Shown here piece by piece: positions 11,510 through 22,775 of a stretch of 64,000 bases of DNA. Under the pieces are notes generated by a model. The model had not been told where the DNA came from. It made no database searches and was given only the letters and a program-made list of their open reading frames with translations. The stretch's first letter is position 1, and each line of letters opens with the position of its first letter. The position numbers and the translations under genes are program-made. This DNA comes from Talinum fruticosum (Eukaryota > Streptophyta > Magnoliopsida > Caryophyllales > Talinaceae): NCBI GenBank assembly GCA_021018815.1, contig JAITYX010000005.1, positions 10,586,001-10,650,000 on the forward strand, written 5' to 3'.

Positions 11510-11809
11510 TTTTTCTTTCTTTGTTTCCTCAGGTCTAGCACTTGAGTCCCTTCCTCCTAAAAGTTGGTTTTTCCTAAACATGGTCCTAAGCAATTATCCT
11601 CTAGGATGCGAGAATAGGGAAGCCTACCGCCATGGGGTTTCATCGGAATCCCGGCTCTAAAAGGTTAGATCGTCTCGGTAAGGAGTCCGAGTAACTCTTC
11701 CCCTTGCTTTACACCTCGATCTACGTCAATGTGACCAACTTTGGTGCACGGAACACCGATTCAATCAATCTTCCATTGTAGAATAGTATCCAAAAACAAT
11801 TCCCCTCCA

Positions 11810-13020
11810 ATGGATGAAGAACCACGACCATCTCCTATCATCGGCCTGCTTAATGAATCCTCGGCTAAGATGGAAGCCCAAATTTAGGCTCAAGACAAAA
11901 GATAGAGTCCATATCTGAAACTCTTGATGTCATCCTAAATACTCTTCAGGAGAATAAGAAGGGAGGCGAAGAAGAAGCTTGTCCATCACCTAGACACCTC
12001 CCACCTTAACCGAAACCGATCTAAAACCTACTCTAGAAAATAGTCTTGAGCCTAAGCATAAGTTTGAGCCACATATAGATCAGATAGAAAGGATGTTAAG
12101 AGAATCCTCCATATTAAAAAATCACTACTTTGATCTCAAGGGATTCACTTTAATCCCTAAAGGAAACTACCTCCCAAGTTCACTATGTCGGATATTAAGT
12201 TTCCTGGTTCTGAAAATCCCCATCATCATGTTTGTAACTTCCTAAGAGCAATGACTCCTAAAAATGTACCTGAATACACTTACCACATCATCTTCCCATG
12301 GATGTTCGATAGTGATGTGATGAAGTGGTATAATGCGATGACTTATACAAGATGACTAATTGGATTGATCCGTGTAAGGAGTTCCTATGTCAATACTCCT
12401 ATAACACTAATTTACCTGTCACCCTTCAAGATTTAGAGTTGATCAAACAAGGGGAGAAAGAAAGATTTACCGACTTCCTCACTAGATGGAGGGCAAAGGC
12501 TGCCCGTATGGTGGACCAACCTTCCGAGAATGACCAAGTTAGAATTATTATAAATAACCTATAATCAATATCTAAAATTGCTACTATTCATGAGCGTCAC
12601 GACCCTTAGAGATGTATGCATGCTGATAGAAGAACAGACTATCCGCTACAACCACAAAAGCCGTGGTTGGTTATAGAGGTAATTACCAATCAAAAGACAA
12701 GAAAATCTCTAACCAGGGCAATACTAGCGAGGGTGCATATGTCAATGCCCTTAATAGGTACAATGACTACACTCCTATAGATACTACTTACACTCAAGCC
12801 CTTGAGTGCCTCCTGTCTAAAAGAAAAATTGAGCTACTACCTGCAATGCGAGAATAAGAAACCACGAAGCGATAAAAAAACTAGGACCTAGGAAAATTCT
12901 ATAAGTACCATCGTGCACGAGGAAACAATACGGAACAATGTTAGACCTTCAAGAACAAATTAGAGAGCATGTTTTGCAATGGTCAATTTCCTCTCCCTAA
13001 GGCCGCTCGGAAACCCAATA
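11810..13020 (+). pseudogene. Tat gag (broken)
   Basis: The product would be the capsid polyprotein that packages the element RNA. The start ATG at 11810 (MDEEPRPSP) is conserved with the minus-strand copy at 22186 (MDEEPQPSP). The retrotransposon gag domain is spread over two frames: near 12165-12340 with DIKFPGSENPHHHVCNFLR, and at 12352-12564 with EFLCQYSYN, ERFTDFLTRWRAKAA. Stops (for example in the spacer at 11887) and shifts break it. No zinc knuckle was seen, which is common for Tat gag. The downstream ORF 12663-12857 is its C-terminal part. Confidence 0.75.
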
Positions 13021-13389
13021 ATAGCAAGAACCCATTCAATGGTACATTAGCCATCTTTTCGAACCCATTCCAAGTCACTGGGATCCCTCTGTCTTTATTC
13101 AAGACATCGGTATGCCTAAACCACTTGTTTGCTTACCTTCCCTAGACTCGAAATCCATGAACTGTGGGTAAGTGATGAAGAGGATGTGTAAGAGACTAAA
13201 GACGATAGTGATGACAACTTACGGGGCACAACACCATTAGAAGAAAATGATTTTTGGAAGAACTAAAAAGTTACGAAATCCAATTTCTTACCGGATCCGG
13301 GAGACACAATGCACCAATGAGTCCACAATAGATTCTAGAAGCCCTAGAAGAAAATGAAGTTTCTAAAGAAGAAGACCTGATTTTGAAAT

Positions 13390-15030
13390 AACTTCGAAAC
13401 TTAAAGGTGACATTTCTATCCGGGAACTCATATCCGCCTCCTAAAAGCAAAGGCGAGGCCTTCATTGATGCACTTAGTAAGATTGATGTCTCTCCCAAAA
13501 CTACGCCTGAAGAGGTGGTAGGATTGGTCAATAATGGGGATGGAACCATCACATTTGATAAGAAGGGCTTACCTGAAGAAGGCATTGCATGCAATAATGC
13601 CCTTTATTTAATTATAACTTACATTAACAAGTTTATCCCTCTAACCTTAGTGGACAATGGATCTGCTGTAAATGTTTGCCCTTGAGGATCGCCAAAAGGT
13701 TAGGCATTAGAGAGCAAAAGCCATCTAAGAAAACCATTCATGTTTGAGCTTATGGCAATTCCAAAAGAACAGATTATAGGAATAGTGACTCTTCAGATCA
13801 ATGTTGGGCCGATATTGAAAAATATTGACTTCCAAATCCTATACATCCCAGCTACTTTCAATCTCCTTATAGGACACCCTTGGTAACATGACCACCAGTC
13901 GAGTGCCCTCTACACTACACCGAAGCTCAAAATCATTATTAAAGGTCTAGTAGTAACCGTTAAAGGAGATAACCTTTGTGCCGCTATTACTTCTAAGGAG
14001 TGCATTATTGAAATTAAGCACATCGCCGATGATGAAGAACTCTATGGATTCGAAGCTGTAGCCGTTGTGGAAAAGGATGAAGTACTTCTTAACATCAATC
14101 CTTATGTTAACTCTATTGTGCATTTGATGCTAAGGAGAAGGGGTATTTTCCTAGCTTAGTCTGTAGGCGGGAGGGCATACCACCCAATCTTTCTACCCCT
14201 TGAACCCACCAATAATTACAAGTTCGGACTAGGCTATCATCCAACTGCTAAGGAAATAGCTAAAGCTAAATGGGAAACACAAGCTAGGAGGACTGCACTA
14301 CTCATAGTCCTCTCCATCAAGCGCTATCCTCGTACTTTAAACGGGCAATGTCCGAAAGAAAGGGGTGACTTCCCCTACTATGGTTTTTTTGAGCCTTATT
14401 ATGTAAAGGAGAAGGGAACCCTAGTCCCTGGTTTGGAAATCTTTAATGACTCCCATGTGCTAGAAAAGGAGGCACCTTACCTCCTCAAGAAGGAACCGTC
14501 CACCCAAGATTGGGCCAATGCGGTGAGAGTAATATCTTTGGTCCGCTATTCGGAAATGAGAAATTCGTAGAGGGGAATTCGGTTTCGGTATTGTCTCAAG
14601 CCGTGCTCGTGCCTAAAATTTGACCCATCCAATTTCATCACCGACGTCGACACCGAAGGGTCCAAGCGTATCATTTGGATTGATGCCAAAGAGGGCCAAG
14701 AGTTCACCATCATTTTAGAAGAGTAGTCTATTTTTGAGTCTAACAAGCTGTTGTTTCTTTTTCGATCGTGTTAGTTCATCTTCAAATTCTGCAATGTCTA
14801 TTTTTGAGTCGATGTACTTCTTTCTTCATTTAACAAGATGAATCTTTCCGCTTACTCTTTTCCTCCTCCTGTTTTTAATTGTTTTGCCTCTAGTGATGAA
14901 TAAGAAATCCTTAAAGAATTAACAAAGCTATTGAAGATCATGAAAATCACTCACCAATAATAGAGGAAACAATAACAATTAACTTAGGATCAACCGATCA
15001 GCCCCGGGAAGTTAAAATTGGGAAAACACT
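13390..15030 (+). pseudogene. Tat pol, protease domain and spacer (broken)
   Basis: The aspartic protease would cleave the Gag-Pol polyprotein. The active-site motif appears near 13648 as LVDNGSAVNV; Tat proteases normally read DNGSS.N at this place. The flap and C-terminal half follow to about 13920 in shifted frames. The spacer to RT contains FITDVDTEGSKRIIWID near 14635 and KEGQEFTIILEE. It is matched almost word for word by the minus-strand Tat fragment at 63375-63923, so the spacer is a stable family feature. Several in-frame stops are present. Confidence 0.7.
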
Positions 15031-15900
15031 AAATCTAGAAGAGTAGAAGCAATTTACTTCGCTCCTTACAAAATTCATAGATGTCTTTGCCTAGTCCTAC
15101 AAAGACATGCCTAGGATAGATCCAAGCATAACGGAACATAAAATTCCACTCTATGAAGATGCTAAGCCGGTCAAGCAAAAACTTAGGAGGATGAAACCCG
15201 AGTTGACATTGAAGATCAAATAAGAAGTTCGAAGCAACTAGAAGCCGTGTTTATTAAGGTAGTCCACTACCCTCGGTGGGTATCAAACATAGTGCCGATC
15301 CAGAAGAAAGATGGCGGGGTTAGGATGTGCGTCAACTTCAGGAGCCTGAATAAGGCAAGCCACTAAGGATAATTTCCCGTTACCCCATATCGACATTTTG
15401 GTTGACAACACAACGAGTCATGCCTTACTCTCGTTCATGGATGGATATGCCGGATACAACCAAGTTAAGATGGCTGAAGAAGACATGGAGAAAGCGGCGT
15501 TCATCACTCAATGAGGGATGTCTTGTTATGTCATGATGCCCTTTGGACTCAAGAACGCTAGAGCCACGTACCAAAGAACAACCATGACATTGCTGCACGA
15601 CATAATATATAAAAAAGCCGAAGTTTATGTGGACGACGTGATCATCAAGTCCAAGGATAAGGCATAGCACCTACCTAGCATTAGGAAATTCTTCGAAAGA
15701 CTATAGAAATATAACATGCGCCTCAACCCACTAAAGTGTACCTTTGGGGTAACCTCGGGCAAAGTGTTAGGCTATGTGGATAGTCTTAGAGGAATTAAAG
15801 TTAATCCATCAAAGACCAAAGCCATCCAGGAGATTCCATCACTGAAGACGAGAGAAGGAAATATGGGGTTTTTGGGACGTTTATAGTACATTAGTCGTTT
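15031..15900 (+). pseudogene. Tat reverse transcriptase (broken)
   Basis: RT would copy the element RNA into DNA. Order of motifs: HKIPLYEDAKPVKQKLRRMKP near 15140; QKKDGGVRMCVNFR near 15303; FPLPHIDILVD near 15380; HALLSFMDGYAGYNQ (contains the first catalytic Asp region) near 15420; MMPFGLKNARATYQR near 15535; and the catalytic YVDDVIIKSKD near 15628. The fragments lie in different frames, with at least three stops (for example TGA after FITQ near 15512). The catalytic YVDD is retained, but the gene cannot be read through. Confidence 0.85.
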
Positions 15901-16920
15901 CATATCAAAGCCGACTATGGTTTATGAACCTATCTTCAAGAAGCTCAAAAAGGGAGTTAAGCCTATTTGGTATGAAGAATGCCAAACAACATTCGAGAAG
16001 GTTAAGGATTATTTGGCCAATTTGCCACGACTTATTCATGCTGCATACTGGAAAGCTATTGCTCTTATACCTTGCTATAACGAGAGACCGTAATGGGAGC
16101 CATGTTAGCTCAACAGGATGAAAATGAAGAGCATGTAGTTTATTATCTAAGCAAGAAATTCTTATATTACAAGACTGCCTATACACCTCTGGAGAAAACA
16201 TAATTGGCTTTAGTCATGGCCATCAGAAGCTTGGACACTACATGCTGGCCCACACGGTACGAGTAGTAGCATCAATGAACCTTATCAAGTATATTTTGGA
16301 ACAACCAACTATCAATAGCATGATAGCTAGATGGACAGCCATGTTATCGAGTTCGAACTCAAGTATGTCCCACAAAAGGCAATTAAGGGAAGAGTAGTAT
16401 CATAATTCATAGCTGAGTGCACTAACAATCGAAGCACAACTAGAACATCTAGACTTTTTAGATAAGAGCATCTTACAAGTAGAAGTAGACATGTGGACCA
16501 TGTACTTTGATGGTGCTTCCAATAAGAAGGGTTTTAGAGTAGGGATCCTTTTAGTTTCGCCAAAGGGAGCACATACTCCCATTTAAGTTGAACTAGATTT
16601 CAAAGTCACTAACAATGCTTTGCAGAATACGAGGCATATATTATGGGACTCCAAGCTGCCATAGAAATAGGAGCCAAGAATGTCGGGGTCTTTGGTGACT
16701 CCGGTCTGATCATCAATTAAATTTCACAAAAGTAGAAGGTACGTAGTGAAGCCTTGGCACTCTACCAAGCACATTTGATAGAAGTAGCAAAATATTTCGA
16801 CGACATATCATATACATACCTTCCTAGGGATAACAAGTGTATGCGGGCATGTAATTCTGCAAGTCTTTCTCGGCTTTTGTATGCCTAACCCGGAACAAAA
16901 GCCTCTTATGAGACAAGTCT
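15901..16920 (+). pseudogene. Tat RNase H plus second (archaeal-type) RNase H (broken)
   Basis: The first RNase H follows RT with KPTMVYEPIFKKLKKG and WYEECQTTFEKVKDYLA near 15910-16020. A second domain begins near 16497 with WTMYFDGASNKKG. It continues with LLVSPKGAHTPI and a TNNA motif near 16607. This additional aRNH domain is characteristic of the Tat clade (including Ogre-type elements) and is what fixes the lineage. Stops are frequent. The open frame decays by about 16890, and the integrase that should follow is absent; the sequence passes straight into the antisense PMD-gene region. Confidence 0.75.
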
Positions 16921-17109
16921 ATGCAGGTATACCCTAATTGAGGTCTTTTATTTTATCTAAGTCCACCAAGTTCACCAAATAGTGGACATGTACTTTAGAG
17001 CTTTGGTGCAGAAAAATTCATGTGCTTAGCATGAGGGCAAACACTATTCGGACTTGTTGTGGATTGTGTTGAGCCCACAACTTAACATTTTCAAAAGCCT
17101 AAAAAAGAA

Positions 17110-17790
17110 TGGAGTATTTAAAGTAGTTGGCCCAAGGAAACCAGGCTAGCTACGGGACCAAAGAGGTGACTTAAATAGTCACGGGTTTTGTATAAGTCTC
17201 GATCATAAACTAAGGATTCCTTCGAAAAGCCCAAGCCTGTAAGAACGGGAAAGTCAAGAGGTGTAATGGTCATTTCCCCAAACGGGAGATGAAAATTATT
17301 GGTGGTGTCCCGAGAACCATTCACTAATGGCTCAAATAGGGTAACATTCTTTTAAATCGCACAAATGACTCAAAGCACGGAAGAGAGGGCCAAAGCCGAG
17401 CACTAGTCATGATGCTGCTCCAAGGGGTAGTTCTACTCCTTGAAGGTCTCGATAAATTTGTTAATGGCACCACTACTCTGAATGGTGCTCTTTTACAAAG
17501 TTGAAATCTAACAAGATTTTAGTTGAAGAGGCCATTTCAACACATGAAGGAAGAAACTCAAGCCAATAAGCTTACCAGTGGTAGAGATGGCGAGGGGATG
17601 CCACTCCCACTCAAGGAAATCATCATGGATTAGACTCTCGAATCTTGTCCTCCTAATTAGGTGGGCACGTCTTCTTTGAAGAGGTTTTGTAAGAAAACCA
17701 AGCTAGTTTTCTCAAGGAAAATGTGAGAAACCTAGAATAAGGCTAGAGAAGTAAGAAGAGGCAAAGAGAGAAGCAAATGAGGTGTGTAAA
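17110..17790 (-). pseudogene. Antisense PMD-domain gene, copy 2 (5' part)
   Basis: It is antisense to the Tat element and lies just inside LTR3. A TATA box at 17818-17809 precedes a pyrimidine-rich leader. The first exon encodes HDDFLEWEWHPLAIS. An 86-base intron (17575-17490, GTAAG donor, AG acceptor) matches copy 1 in place and size. The second exon encodes STIQSSGAINKF and then, after a shift, 17324-17118 with FHLPFGEMTITPLDF. That last motif is the signature of the plant mobile domain (PF10536), found in MAIN/MAIL1-type silencing proteins and in many transposon proteins. The frame continues to about 17118 (SLVYDRDLYKTRDYLSHLFG) and then ends; the C-terminal half kept in copy 1 is missing. 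At least one stop (TAG after FIETFKE) breaks it. Confidence 0.75.
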
Positions 17791-17808
17791 ATGAACACAC
17801 CAAGCTAT

Positions 17809-17818
17809 CCTTTTATAG
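17809..17818 (-). promoter_or_regulatory. TATA box of the antisense PMD gene
   Basis: On the minus strand: CTATAAAAGG, about 125 bases upstream of the first recognisable coding sequence. It is followed by gtgtgttcatttt and a pyrimidine-rich leader. Copy 1 has the same leader (8130-8155), but its TATA has decayed to CTAAAAAGGG. Confidence 0.55.
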
Positions 17819-18455
17819 GCAAAAATTAGCCAACATGACAAGAGCATAAGACAAAGCTCAAAAAAGCAAGAGGAGGCCAACCATGGAAGTAAGGAGCATG
17901 CGGCTGAGACAAGGCCTGCCCAAAGGTTGGCTGTATCGGCCACGAGACTTGAGTGGCGTCGGCTCGGTGACGGCCTTGAAGGCATAGGCTGGAGGCTAGG
18001 TTAGTGAAGTCCCATCGAGGCCTAGCTAGTGGTCTTTTGGAGCATTATGTATGCAAGTGGATCTTTGACCCACAAATTTAACTTTATCCAATTTATTCTT
18101 CGATCTGTTTTATTGAATTATTCGAGTAAAAATACCGAACTTTCATGAATACGATTTTCCACTAACGAATATGCTAGTACAACGGGGTTATTAAGCCAAG
18201 CTTCGGATCAAAAGATGATAAACTTCGAGCAAAAATTACCGAGCTTCAAGACTTTGATCAAGTCAAGCTCGGGACTAGTTTTACTCGGACTTTAGAACAC
18301 ACGAATCGCGATCAAGTCCCGGCCCGTTTTGGTTTCGGGTTCAACGAGCAACCAATTCCGGATAGTACAAATCCATAAGCATTCGAGTAACGCCTAAAAG
18401 CGAGATAAGTATCCTTTAGTGTCTACTTTGACCCTTCGTCTTTTCGGACTCGGTC

Positions 18456-18470
18456 AAAGTGGGGGCTAAC
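18456..18470 (+). other. Polypurine tract before Tat LTR3
   Basis: AAAGTGGGGGCTAAC, identical to the tract before LTR2, adjoining the LTR start at 18471 (here TAAAGACACC, so the canonical TG is lost). Confidence 0.8.
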
Positions 18471-20395
18471 TAAAGACACCGAAAACATGTCACTCTTATC
18501 TCCTTTATTTCTATTATTTTATTTTGTGAGTCCAGTGATGAAATCCCAATCCTGTTTGCGGAGTTCGGATCACGGTTGGAGTGTAATTGTCGTGATAAAA
18601 GCCGATAAACCACAAAAACCCGTTAGCGAGAAAAAATCAGCTTTCTTTGCTTTGGGCCGACCTATAAACCCATTTTCTTTCGCTCTGGTCCAAGCCTAGA
18701 TCAATACTCCGGGGTCAACATGAGGTTGGCGCCGCACATCATGCCTTGCTTGCTCGCTAAATGCGGTTTCGTCTTCGACATCCCGAGTGTAACACGGAGC
18801 TCAACATGTCAGTACCACATCGTGTAGGTCGATGCCGCCCTTCAAGGCTATTTCGGGCAAAGCATTGTGTTTTGCACCAAAGACCAACTGAAACACAAAA
18901 GTGCGGTTTTCCAAGCGGCATTGTTTTGAGGCCGAGCACGACGTTTCTTGGTACCTTTCGGGGATTCTGGTCGAATGCCGATTTTATCCGATTTTTTCGA
19001 TTTTCTAGCCGATCGCAGTTACGCATTTTGGACGGGCTGCTTGATTGTTTCTTAGCTCATTTGGTGACCTAATCATTTCTCTATAAATAGAGAGCTTTAC
19101 TCCTTACTTGGAGGAGGGCCATTCCTATGCCTTATGTTGCCGCATTTTAACCTTAAAAGTCGTACAGGTAGATACAGTAGCCACACACTACTGAATTTAG
19201 GCTAAGAGCCACTAAATGCTATTCGGTATTATGATTTCTTATGTTATTTTCAGCTAGTCATCACTCCACCAAGCACTTTCATGATTTCCCTACACTACTC
19301 TACATCCACAAAATTCACAAAAGCCTCCTTCGAGTCTTATTCATCCACCGTCATTCTTCCAGATTCGGTTCATGATCAAGATCGGTAGGTGAGAAAACCC
19401 GAGGGCACTCAACTCCTTTGCGATCCCAAATGGTTTATTTAAATGTATGCTTTTTATCATTTTTTGTGTTATAGATTCAAAGATGTAATCACTTTTAATT
19501 ACTCCCCGCCCGTTGTAATTTATTTTTTTATCGCTTTTCCTTTTGCTTTTCTTTTATTGCTTTCTTTACCGCTTTCTTAGTTACTTTATCGCTTTCTTCG
19601 CATGTTTGGTTGATTTAATTTTCATATTCATATGCTGTGTGCTTGTTTGAAACACATACTTTAACTCACAATTCAAACTAGTAGAGGTCGTCTGTTGAAG
19701 GGTGGAATGAAAGTGCTTATCCCTACCTTTCGCACCTTTACCCTCGAACTCTAGATTCTCGGTTCTAGACCGATGGAGTCAATTTTATACCTCTTTCAAG
19801 CTTAGTTTCCTAATACTAATATTGGAAGAGATATTTTTATTTTTTTAGTTTTTACTCTTAAAACTGACTGGCAACTTTTCTTTTTCTCATTTTATATCTT
19901 TAAGTTTGCATCTCGGCATTTCTCGTTTAAAAATGAACCAAACCAATTTGTATTCGACAGCCAAAGCGATGGACCGAGAGCTGATCCTTCAGTCATGGCC
20001 CATGGCCGGCACCGACGATCGGACGGTGCTAGCTCTTGTCGACGCCGACCAATCACCGGGCAAGGCTCTCGGCCCAAACCGGTGTTTTCACACCTTTTGG
20101 CCTAAAAGCCTTACAACAAAATGCAAACCATGTTTTGTTTATCTTCTTAAATTATGAAATAGTATCTCGAGACTTCTAAAACTAATTTTTAAAATAAGAT
20201 TAATAAAATCACCAATCACTATTTTGCTTAAATCATTTTAAATTGAATTACAAAAATTAGATATCTCAAAAAGAGTTGCATCCCCATTTCTAATAAACTT
20301 TCAAAATCATCTTCAAAAAGAATCTTCAAAAGAGATCCGACATTCGTGAGGAAACTCGGTCGCTTCGACGGCCCCCTCCCTACGTATAGTTAATC
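18471..20395 (+). mobile_element. Tat LTR3
   Basis: About 1.93 kb. It is very similar to LTR1, for example gaggagggccattcctatgcc near 19111, ctttatcgctttcttcgcatg near 19590 and ttggcctaaaagcctta near 20098. The right edge is approximate; it lies near ccccctccctacg at 20380-20395. Confidence 0.8.
19081..19090 (+). promoter_or_regulatory. TATA box of Tat LTR3
   Basis: CTATAAATAG at the position shared with LTR1 and LTR2. From here transcription would run rightwards into 20396 and beyond. Confidence 0.6.
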
Positions 20396-21575
20396 ATGGA
20401 TGGTTCATACCCTTCTGTTTTAATTAGGAAATTATTATATATCCTTTTTAAATCAATTTGCTAGTAGATTGGTTACTAGGTGCTAGATGATGTTTTTCTA
20501 ATACGTAAGGCTCTAATATATTAAATTCTAGTGCTAGTGATAGGGTTATCAATATTATAGTAGGGTTTATATTGGGGTTAGGCCTATGTAAACTAATAAC
20601 TAAGGAAAAACGGGGAAGATACGCTAGTGGTTGTCTTCTACGGTTTAACTCATGGGTAGATCAATTTCTATGTTAATGATAAATATTAATTTTCATGGTG
20701 GATATAGATTATGCTAAGTGCTTTTTGTCAATTTGATATCTTTTATAATTATTTATTTGCTTTTTAGTTGTTTTCTTTAGTTTGTTAATTTTATTTAAAA
20801 CTTTATCTTCTTCATTATTAATTTCGTTAGCTCCCTCCCCCAAATATTAGTATTTTAGGTTAGTTTAGTAATTTTAGATTAGTTTCATTTTGAGTCTTTA
20901 TATATTTTAATTTTTAGATTATTTTTACGTCGGTTTTTATTATTTTGAGTCAATATGTTAGAAATTAGGTTAAACATAGGGTCTTTTATTATTTTCATGT
21001 TTTATCTATTTCAAGGGTTTAGATAGAGTCCTATTTGTTGTGATTAAATTTTAGAATTTTCGGAAGTGATGTGATAATTTTTCAGATTTAGTTCTTAAAT
21101 TTAATTACCACAGATTTATCGTTAAATAAATTCGTAATTTCGATTTAAAATTTTATTTTTATATCTTTAGGGTCTGGTTAGGTCTAGAAAATCAGTGTCA
21201 ATAATCTGGATAATTAGTAGTTATTTTTAGTTTAATTTGGTGTAGTTTATTACTTATTTTTTTCTTTTTTAGAATCCGTTTTATTTACTGATTTGTTTAT
21301 CTATTTTAATTATTCTAAAAATATAAAAAAATATTTCATGGTTATTATAATTTTTATATTCTGTGTAAATTATTTATTTAGTAGTAGATAATTTTCTATG
21401 ATTTATAATTATAATTTTTTGAGTTATATTTTATGTTTTGATTTTAAGAGTAGTAAATTTAATTAGATTTAAGCTTACAAGTTATCATCTTTCCTTGTGA
21501 GTTTGATCCCTATTTCCCCATGCTATATTGTTAATTATAAGCCTAAGTAGTGATTTAATTTGTAATTATATGACA
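20396..21575 (+). repeat. AT-rich LTR-like sequence, possible continuation of 148-1183
   Basis: Very AT-rich with no ORF. Near 21484-21530 the words ttccttgtgagtttgatccc followed by a 'gctatatt' resemble the 3' ends of plant Athila/Tat-type LTRs ('...ccttgtgggttcgatccc...'). Together with the LTR start at 148 it may be one LTR split by the Tat array. Nothing else recognised. Confidence 0.35.
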
Positions 21576-22186
21576 AGCTAATAAGTATTGATGTAAGAAC
21601 TCCTTACAAATATAAGTCCAATTAGTGACCTTATGTGGGTCAATTGTGTTGTACCATTTCATGACATCCTTATCGAATATCCAAGGGAAAATGATATGGT
21701 ACGTATATTCAGATACGTTCTTCGAGTAATTTCTCCTATAAAATTTCGAAGATGATGATGGGGATTCTTAGAATCATGAAATTTTATGTCCGGCATGGTA
21801 AACTTAGGAGACAACTTTCCTTTGGGGTTTGAAGTGAATCATGTAAGGTCATAATAGTGGCTTTTAAACATGGAGGATTCTCTTAGCATTCTCTCTATCC
21901 GATCTATGTGTGGATCGGGTTTAGTTTCTACAGGAGGTTGGACATTAGGAGGTGGTTGACCATGAGGTAGACCATTAGGTGGTGGTCGAGGTCCTTCTTC
22001 TTCTTTCTCTCCTTCTTTATCTTCCTCATTTTTCCTTCATTTTTCTATAGATTCTTTAGGATAAGAGCAATGGTTTCAGATACGGATTCTATTTTTTGAT
22101 CTTGAGCCTCAATCCGAGCTTCTATTTTGACGAGATGATTTATTGATTAAAGTTATGATTGGAGATGGCTGTGGTTCTTCATCCAT
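21576..22186 (-). pseudogene. Tat gag, minus-strand copy (truncated)
   Basis: The start codon at 22186 opens MDEEPQPSP, as in the plus-strand copy at 11810. A Pro-rich stretch (PPPNGLPHGQPPP) lies near 21990-21950. The gag core includes ERMLRESSMFKSHYYDL, FTMPDIKFHDSKNPHHHLRNF near 21800 and DVMKWYNT near 21665. It stops abruptly near 21580 after FLHQYLL. Frameshifts occur near 21720 and 22090. Comparing the two gag copies shows each retains words the other has lost. Confidence 0.75.
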
Positions 22187-22429
22187 TAAAAGGGAATTGT
22201 TTTAGGTACTCTTCGACGATGAAAGATTGACTAAATCGGTATTAATTGCAACGAGTTTGGTCGCACTGGAGTTAATTGGGGTGTTGAACATGGACATGTT
22301 GTATTGGATTCCTTCTTGAACCACTCTAACCTTTTTGAACCTGGATTTCGAAGAAAACCGGTTGAAGTTAGCTAATGAAGTCACCTATATTGGGATGAAT
22401 TTGATTTAGCTAATGAATCGACTCACCTA

Positions 22430-22775
22430 AAATGAGATGAACTTGAAAAAAAATTGGCTAAATGCTATACCGAACACACCCTAGTTGAAATGAATTTTGG
22501 AATTGTCTAAAAATGCAACCAAAGACTCACCTAATTTGAGATAAATTTTGAGTAGGCTAAAAATGTAACCAAAGACTTACCTAATTTGAGATGAATTTTG
22601 AGCTGGCTACAAAATGCAACAAAAGACTCACCTAATTTGAGATGAATTTTGAGTTGGCTAAAAATTGCAACAAAAGACTCACCTAATTTGAAATGAATTT
22701 AGGATTGGACTAAATGCAATAAAAGACTCACCTAATTTGAGATGAATTTAGAATTGGACTAAATACGGTTATACA
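22430..22775 (-). repeat. Tandem repeats in the Tat leader, minus-strand copy
   Basis: Six or so units of 55-60 bases share (plus strand) gactcacctaatttgaga and gaattttgagttggctaaa. This is the reverse complement of the repeat at 11020-11353. Confidence 0.85.

Larger units (their letters stand above)
10758..11809 (+). other. Leader of Tat internal 2 (between LTR2 and gag)
   Basis: A one-kilobase non-coding leader containing tandem repeats (11020-11353 and 11354-11509). It resembles the leader of the minus-strand Tat copy at 22187-23584: both have the words gcctttatttttctaggtcggt (here) / gcctttgctttttaggccggt (there) ahead of the repeats. Long repeat-bearing leaders are usual in Tat elements. 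Confidence 0.6.
1184..20395 (+). mobile_element. Tandem Tat-lineage Ty3/gypsy array: LTR1-internal1-LTR2-internal2-LTR3
   Basis: Three related LTRs lie in the same orientation at 1184, 8796 and 18471. Each shares the order: start near TGTAGACA, a stretch with the words gataaaccacaaa and acccatttt, CTATAAATAG, then pyrimidine-rich sequence with repeated ctttatcgctttc, and a Lys/Ala-poor AT-rich tail. The two later LTRs are each preceded by the same PPT (AAAGTGGGGGCTAAC) and by homologous sequence carrying an antisense gene. Internal 2 holds gag and pol of the Tat clade; internal 1 has lost them. The three-LTR, two-internal layout is the usual product of unequal recombination between LTRs. Confidence 0.65.

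Noticed and set aside
11278..11541. 87-aa ORF with a repeated peptide (KRCK.IKEECNDAND)
   Set aside because: The peptide repeat is just the translation of the 78-bp DNA duplication in the Tat leader.
18761..19072. 103-aa plus and 89-aa minus ORFs
   Set aside because: They lie wholly within Tat LTR3 and are not kept open in LTR1 or LTR2.
22430..22775. CRISPR-like regularly spaced repeats
   Set aside because: Eukaryotic context; the whole unit is repeated with no unique spacers, and it is the Tat leader array.
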